A stretch of 64,000 nt of DNA, from NCBI GenBank assembly GCA_033065855.1, contig JAVXUO010000908.1:682001-746000 (forward strand). Direction: 5' to 3'. Below the pieces are notes generated by a model. It did no database searches and was not told the DNA's origin. It worked only from the letters and a program-made list of their open reading frames with translations. The stretch comes from Escallonia rubra (Eukaryota > Streptophyta > Magnoliopsida > Escalloniales > Escalloniaceae). How positions within the stretch are numbered: the first letter of the stretch is position 1; every line of letters starts with the position of its first letter. Shown here in pieces: positions 59,993 through 64,000 of this stretch. The position numbers were made by a program, and so were the translations under genes.

Positions 59993-62178
59993 ACTTGTAA
60001 ATGTGTTATCAATTTTTTAGTTCCAAAATTGATGGGTGTTTGTTACTACTTTTTTGGCAACTTGAATGATGTAGTAATTTTTATTTTATTTTTACCTAGT
60101 TTGCTACTTTCTCATCTGCTTCGCACACCAGGTACATCTTTTCATGGCTGATGTAAGATTTAAAGTTTTTCTTTTAGTTAATACAAAATGTAATCTTCAA
60201 TAAAAGTTGAGCTTAGGAACTTAATTTCTCTGAACTTTTACTTTAGTATTAAAGCTCGATTAACTTATGAACTTAAAGTTCTTAGGCATGTTAGTGTAGC
60301 AACTAGCAAGGATGCATAATACTAGAAAATATTGGACAATTAGACTGACAGTCCTTATTATTCAGGATCGGCTATATTATAATCTAACTTATTATGATTT
60401 TTTAGTCTTCTTTTGTATGGCATCAAATTTCTTAGACTGATGTCTTAAATGATTGTAATCAATAAGTCAAAAGTAAACGATATTTATTTACACAAAAGAC
60501 AAGAGTGTCAAAATCAATTTGTATATCTACACCAAGGCAGCATCCTGGAAATGATTCACATGACAAAATTCAACGGTCAAAACTCTAGAATCAGCTTGAT
60601 TGAACAGTTGAGATAAGTGTTGACTGATGTGCTAATTTGGAAAAGCAAAATGACATTGACTTGCTTTAGTGGTAGAGATGCTCTTTTCCTTTCGTTCAGA
60701 ACTAGCTAGGTTTGAACAAAAGTACGTGAATATGTGACGAACCAGTCGCGGTTCCAGTGACGTTTTCATAATACATCATTCATGACAAACTTTCCAATTC
60801 AGAGAGAACTTGTCTAAATATGATAGGTAGAGAGCCAAAGTGGTGAAATAGCTGGAAACACAGTAGCAGAAGATAACTTTTTACTATTAAGTTTATTTAT
60901 AGGAAAAATCCTAAAACTATACATTTATGTTTACATTCCGTACAACTTTAGTACTCAACTTTGAAAAAAATGTACCAAATCAGTACCTTAACTGATGGAC
61001 GATGGATGTCGTTAAAAAGTCCAAAGGGTAATACCGTCATTATGAAAAAAAAATGATGTCTTAAAAACATGTGCCACTATCAAAGCCGTTCGATTTTTTT
61101 TCTTTCTTAATTTAATCAAAACTAAAAAATTGATAACACTTGTAAATGTGTTATCAATTTTTTAGCTCCAAAATTAATGGGTGTTTGTTACCACTTTTTT
61201 GGCAACGTGAATGATATAGTAAATTTTTTTTAAGAGTTTAAAGTTTTTCTTTTAGTTAATACAAAATGTAATCTTCAATAAAAGTTGAGCTTAGGATCTT
61301 AATTTCTCTGAACTTTTACTTTAGTATTAAAGCTCGATCAACTTATGAACTTAAAGTTGTTAGGCATGTTAGTGTAGCAACAAGCAAGGATGCATAATAC
61401 TAGAAAATATTGGACAGTTAGACCGATGGTCCTTATTATTCAGGATCCGATATATTATAATTTAACTTATTACGTTTTTTTAGTCTTCTTTTGTATCGCA
61501 TCAAGTCTCTTAGACTGATGTCTTAAACGATTGTAATCAATAAGTCAAAAGTAAACGATATTTATTTACACAAAAGACAAGAGTGTCATTTGTATATCTA
61601 CATCAAGGCAGTATCCTGGAAATGGTTCACATGACCAATTTCATCAGTCAAAAACTAGCTTCATTGAACGGTTGAGATAAGTGTTGACTGAGGTGCTAAT
61701 TTGAAAAGGCAATATGGTAGGTTTGAACCAAAATACGTGAATATGTAACGAAGCAGTCGCGATTCCAGCGACGTTTTCATAATACATCGTTCATGACGAA
61801 CTTTGTTAGCATTTTTCCAACTTAGAGAGAACTCGTCTAAAGATGATAGGTAGAGAGCCAAAGTGGTGAAATAGCTGGAAGCACCATAGCAGAAGATAAC
61901 TTTTTCCTATTAAGTTTATTTATAGGGAAAATTCTAAAACTATACATTTATGTTTACATTCTATACAACTTTAGTATTCAACTTTAAAGGTGCACCAAGA
62001 AAGTGCCTAACTTTGAAAAAATGTACAAAATCAGTACCTCAACTGATGGACGATAGATATCGTTAAAAAGTCCGAAGGGTAATACCGTCATTATGAAAAA
62101 AATGATGTCTTAAAAACATGTGCCACTATCACAGTCGTTCGATTTTTTGTCTTTTTTAATTTAATCAAAACAAAAAAA
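59993..62178 (+). repeat. Tandem direct duplication of a 1.1-kb segment
   Basis: Copy 1 is 59993-61137, copy 2 is 61138-62178; offset about 1145 bp. Both start ACTTGTAAATGTGTTATC and contain AAAGTTTTTCTTTTAGTTAA, CTAGAAAATATTGGAC, GATTGTAATCAATAAGTC and GAGAGCCAAAGTGGTGAAAT, and both end near TTAATTTAATCAAAAC. Identity looks about 90-95% with a few indels: copy 1 has extra sequence near 60100-60150 and 60650-60710, copy 2 has extra sequence near 61805 and 61990-62015. No coding domain is seen. The first bases form a palindrome with TGATAACAC and GTGTTATCA arms in copy 2. Confidence 0.9.
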
Positions 62179-62205
62179 TCCCCCCCCCCCCCTCCGACCA
62201 ATTTA

Positions 62206-62570
62206 TACATGTTACCCATCACCCCAATTACGACCATCATCCACCAAAACCACCAGACCTCCATCACCACTACTGTCGTCACCTAACACTATAGCCGACC
62301 ATCGCGTGTCAACATTATCGTCACAAAACCAACACCGCCGTCACAAACACAATACCTGCTACCCATCATCCCTATTACCACCATAATCTACCAAAACCAC
62401 CAGACCACCACTATTGATGTCGCCTAACACCGCTGCTGATTATCGGTGTCACCACAGTCATCACAAAATCAACACTGCAGTTACAAACCCAACGTCGCAG
62501 TCACAAACCTAATACATGTTACCCATCATCTCCATTACCACTATCACCCACCACCCTTCCTCCAGATTTG
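62206..62570 (+). repeat. CCA-rich tandem repeat, about 155-bp period
   Basis: The phrase TACCCATCA.C.C.ATTAC.ACCAT is seen near 62213, 62361 and 62519. The first two are followed by CACCAAAACCACCAG or TACCAAAACCACCAG. Two full units and part of a third. A poly-C run at about 62180-62191 marks the junction with the preceding duplication. Confidence 0.7.
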
Positions 62571-63570
62571 TGCCACTATGGCAATGGGCACTGTCGCAAC
62601 CGAGTAGCGGCGCGGCAGAACTGTGCCATTGGGGCACAAGCTGAAATTAGCAGCGTAACCATGACCTTCCCCGTCATGATGCGCACGACTGCAACAATCG
62701 CCAGCGCTGTCGCCGCCATCACGGCCCTGATCTTTGCCTGTTGAGATTTACATTTAAATCTCATTGGTGGTTTGATTATTTAATCGATATGAGAGCTTAA
62801 CTAATTACAAAACCAAACCTAGTCTACTTTAGCAACCTGAAGATGAGTTAGCATACCCATTTTAAGTGTAAACTTCTGAAGCGGTGGTGCCTGCAGCATG
62901 CAACCGGCGCCAATTTCTTCCTAATCGTGGCTTTGTCCAAGAGTGAACTATTTTGGCGCCATTCAGTTGGAAATAACGGTTACTTTGTGTGCCTTTCATT
63001 TTGAATTCTAATTGCTGTATGATATTATGAAAGGCGGCAAATACTGTTGCTTCATAGAACGTCGCAATGTCTTTTCGATTGATCTTCATGTTAATGCAGT
63101 GGTTTATGCAGAGATATATTCCCAATTTTTTGACATAGAAAATATACACGTGTCTTCTGAAATTACACACACAAAAGAATTTCATATTACTCTCATAATC
63201 TCCCAAAGTCTATTTACAATTGTTTCACAAAGATTTTTGGAGATCTTCGATATTACTAATCGTAGTTCTTCTCAGGTTTTGTTATATCTTGAGAAATAAT
63301 TTCTCTGTAACCCATTCGCAAACTTTATCTTGAGTGGAGGCAAATAACGTTCTAAAGAAAGTGTCTTCAGATACGCATGAGCCTTTTCGTTTCCATTTCC
63401 CAACAATTTTCCCAACATTGCCTACGTCGCGTCGTCAAACCATGATCAGCAGCAACGGTGCCAGTTCTCAATGTCGTGTCGGCCGAGACTCCGGCGTCAC
63501 AATACCACTAGAGCTCTGCCTGAAACAGTGTCACACTCTGCCTCCCCGTGGCGATTTGTCGACTGACTGA
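62571..63570. other. Intergenic, nothing firmly recognised
   Basis: A GC-richer patch at 62570-62740 opens frames without known domains. The rest is AT-rich. Confidence 0.35.
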
Positions 63571-63571
63571 G

Positions 63572-63698
63572 ATGACGATCGTATTCTCCATTAGTTTAAT
63601 TTTATTTCTTTCCGGCGGTCTTCTGGTCTTCGTCTCCGGCACTGTCTCCCAGCCGATCCCCCCCTTCCCCCGCCCCTCCCGCGCCGTCTGCGCTAGTG
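63572..63698 (+). CDS. Possible first exon of a secreted or membrane protein (partial)
   Basis: ATG at 63572 opens MTIVFSISLILFLSGGLLVF followed by VSGTVSQPIPPFPRPSRAVC: a strong hydrophobic signal-like start with a Ser/Gly-type cleavage region and a proline-rich stretch. The GC content rises sharply here, as in plant first exons. A donor-like A|GTGTGTG lies near 63695. The rest of any gene would lie to the right, but repeat sequence begins at 63850 and the window ends, so I cannot follow it. The frame, without a splice, stays open to 63760. No family recognised; it may be a gene fragment. Confidence 0.3.
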
Positions 63699-63734
63699 TG
63701 TGTGGGTGGTTTGTGTACGTACGTGATTGGGTTG

Positions 63735-63848
63735 GGTGGGTGGGTTGGTTGTGTATGTGAATTAAAGAAGAAGAGAGAGAGAGAGAGAGAGATGGGTGGG
63801 TTGGTTCTGTTCTGTGTGTGAATTAAAGAAGAAGAGAGAGAGAGAGCC
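63735..63848 (+). repeat. Tandem duplication with (GA)n tracts
   Basis: GGGTGGGTTGGTT, then GTGTGTGAATTAAAGAAGAAG or GTATGTGAATTAAAGAAG, then a GA run, occurs twice in direct order with a period of about 60 bp. Confidence 0.75.
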
Positions 63849-63851
63849 ACC

Positions 63852-64000
63852 AATACATTACGAAGCAGTCACAGTCCCAACGACATTTTCATAATACGCT
63901 GCTTATGACGAACTTTGTTAGCATTTTTCAAATTCAGATAAAACTCATTTAAATATGAAAGGCAGAGAGCCAAAGTGCTGAAATAGCTGGAACCGGGAGA
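63852..64000 (+). repeat. Third, partial copy of the 1.1-kb segment
   Basis: Matches copy 2 at about 61744-61880 (ACGAAGCAGTC ... CGACGTTTTCATAATAC ... GAACTTTGTTAGCATTTTTC ... GCAGAGAGCCAAAGTG.TGAAATAGCTGGAA) and runs to the window edge. It shares TTTGTTAGCATTTTTC with copy 2 and not with copy 1, so it groups with copy 2. Confidence 0.85.

Noticed and set aside
1-64000. tRNA, rRNA, CRISPR and bacterial-type signals
   Set aside because: Looked for tRNA B-box-like GGTTCGA motifs, 5S rRNA core sequence and spaced short repeats; none found that fold or fit. CRISPR arrays are not expected in plant nuclear DNA.

Overview
The window is nuclear DNA from a eudicot plant; I cannot name the species. 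Genes are split by GT-AG introns, intergenic DNA is AT-rich and full of transposon remnants, and the recognised proteins are plant families: a WOX13-clade homeobox factor, a TPLATE-complex EH protein, a DUF4220/DUF594 membrane protein and a CC-NB-LRR immune receptor. There are no operons. Three genes are complete and spliced or single-exon beyond reasonable doubt (FANCJ, WOX13, CC-NB-LRR); the DUF4220 gene is complete apart from doubt over its start; the EH1 gene runs off the left edge.

Layout. 1-7.5 kb: EH1/Pan1-type endocytic adaptor, minus strand, eight exons visible, 3' end outside the window; its introns carry a small MITE and local duplications. 7.5-26.2 kb: a long gene-poor gap holding G/T-rich simple sequence, two copies of a dispersed repeat, a composite tandem array of 11 units built from two unit types (about 10.54-17.53 kb), a decayed LINE ORF1 region (18.5-20.7 kb), and two Mutator-like elements with long inverted ends lying almost end to end. 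The second one stops 126 bp before the next start codon. 26.3-41.4 kb: FANCJ/BRIP1-like helicase, plus strand; I placed 29 exons that join without a frame break into 1280 residues with all helicase motifs and the four Fe-S cysteines. 41.4-42.5 kb: LINE 3' end. 43.1-45.7 kb: WOX13-clade gene, minus strand, three exons, 262 residues. 47.1-49.3 kb: DUF4220/DUF594 gene, plus strand, followed by a hAT-like MITE with target duplication. 52.1-54.5 kb: second decayed LINE, minus strand. 55.2-59.6 kb: CC-NB-LRR gene, minus strand, coding region in one exon and an intron in the 5' leader. 60-62.2 kb: a tandem duplication of about 1.1 kb, with part of a third copy at the right edge; between them lie CCA-rich tandem repeats and a possible first exon of a secreted or membrane protein.

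The genes do not form a pathway: EH1 acts in clathrin-mediated endocytosis, FANCJ in DNA crosslink and replication repair, WOX13 in development, the NLR in pathogen detection. The order WOX - FANCJ-like helicase - EH1 matches, as I recall it, the Arabidopsis chromosome 1 block AT1G20700/20710 - AT1G20720/20750 - AT1G20760, so this looks like an old conserved gene neighbourhood stretched here by repeats. I did not find a convincing new molecular system; the most unusual structures are the two-type tandem array and the pair of Mutator-like elements against the FANCJ promoter.
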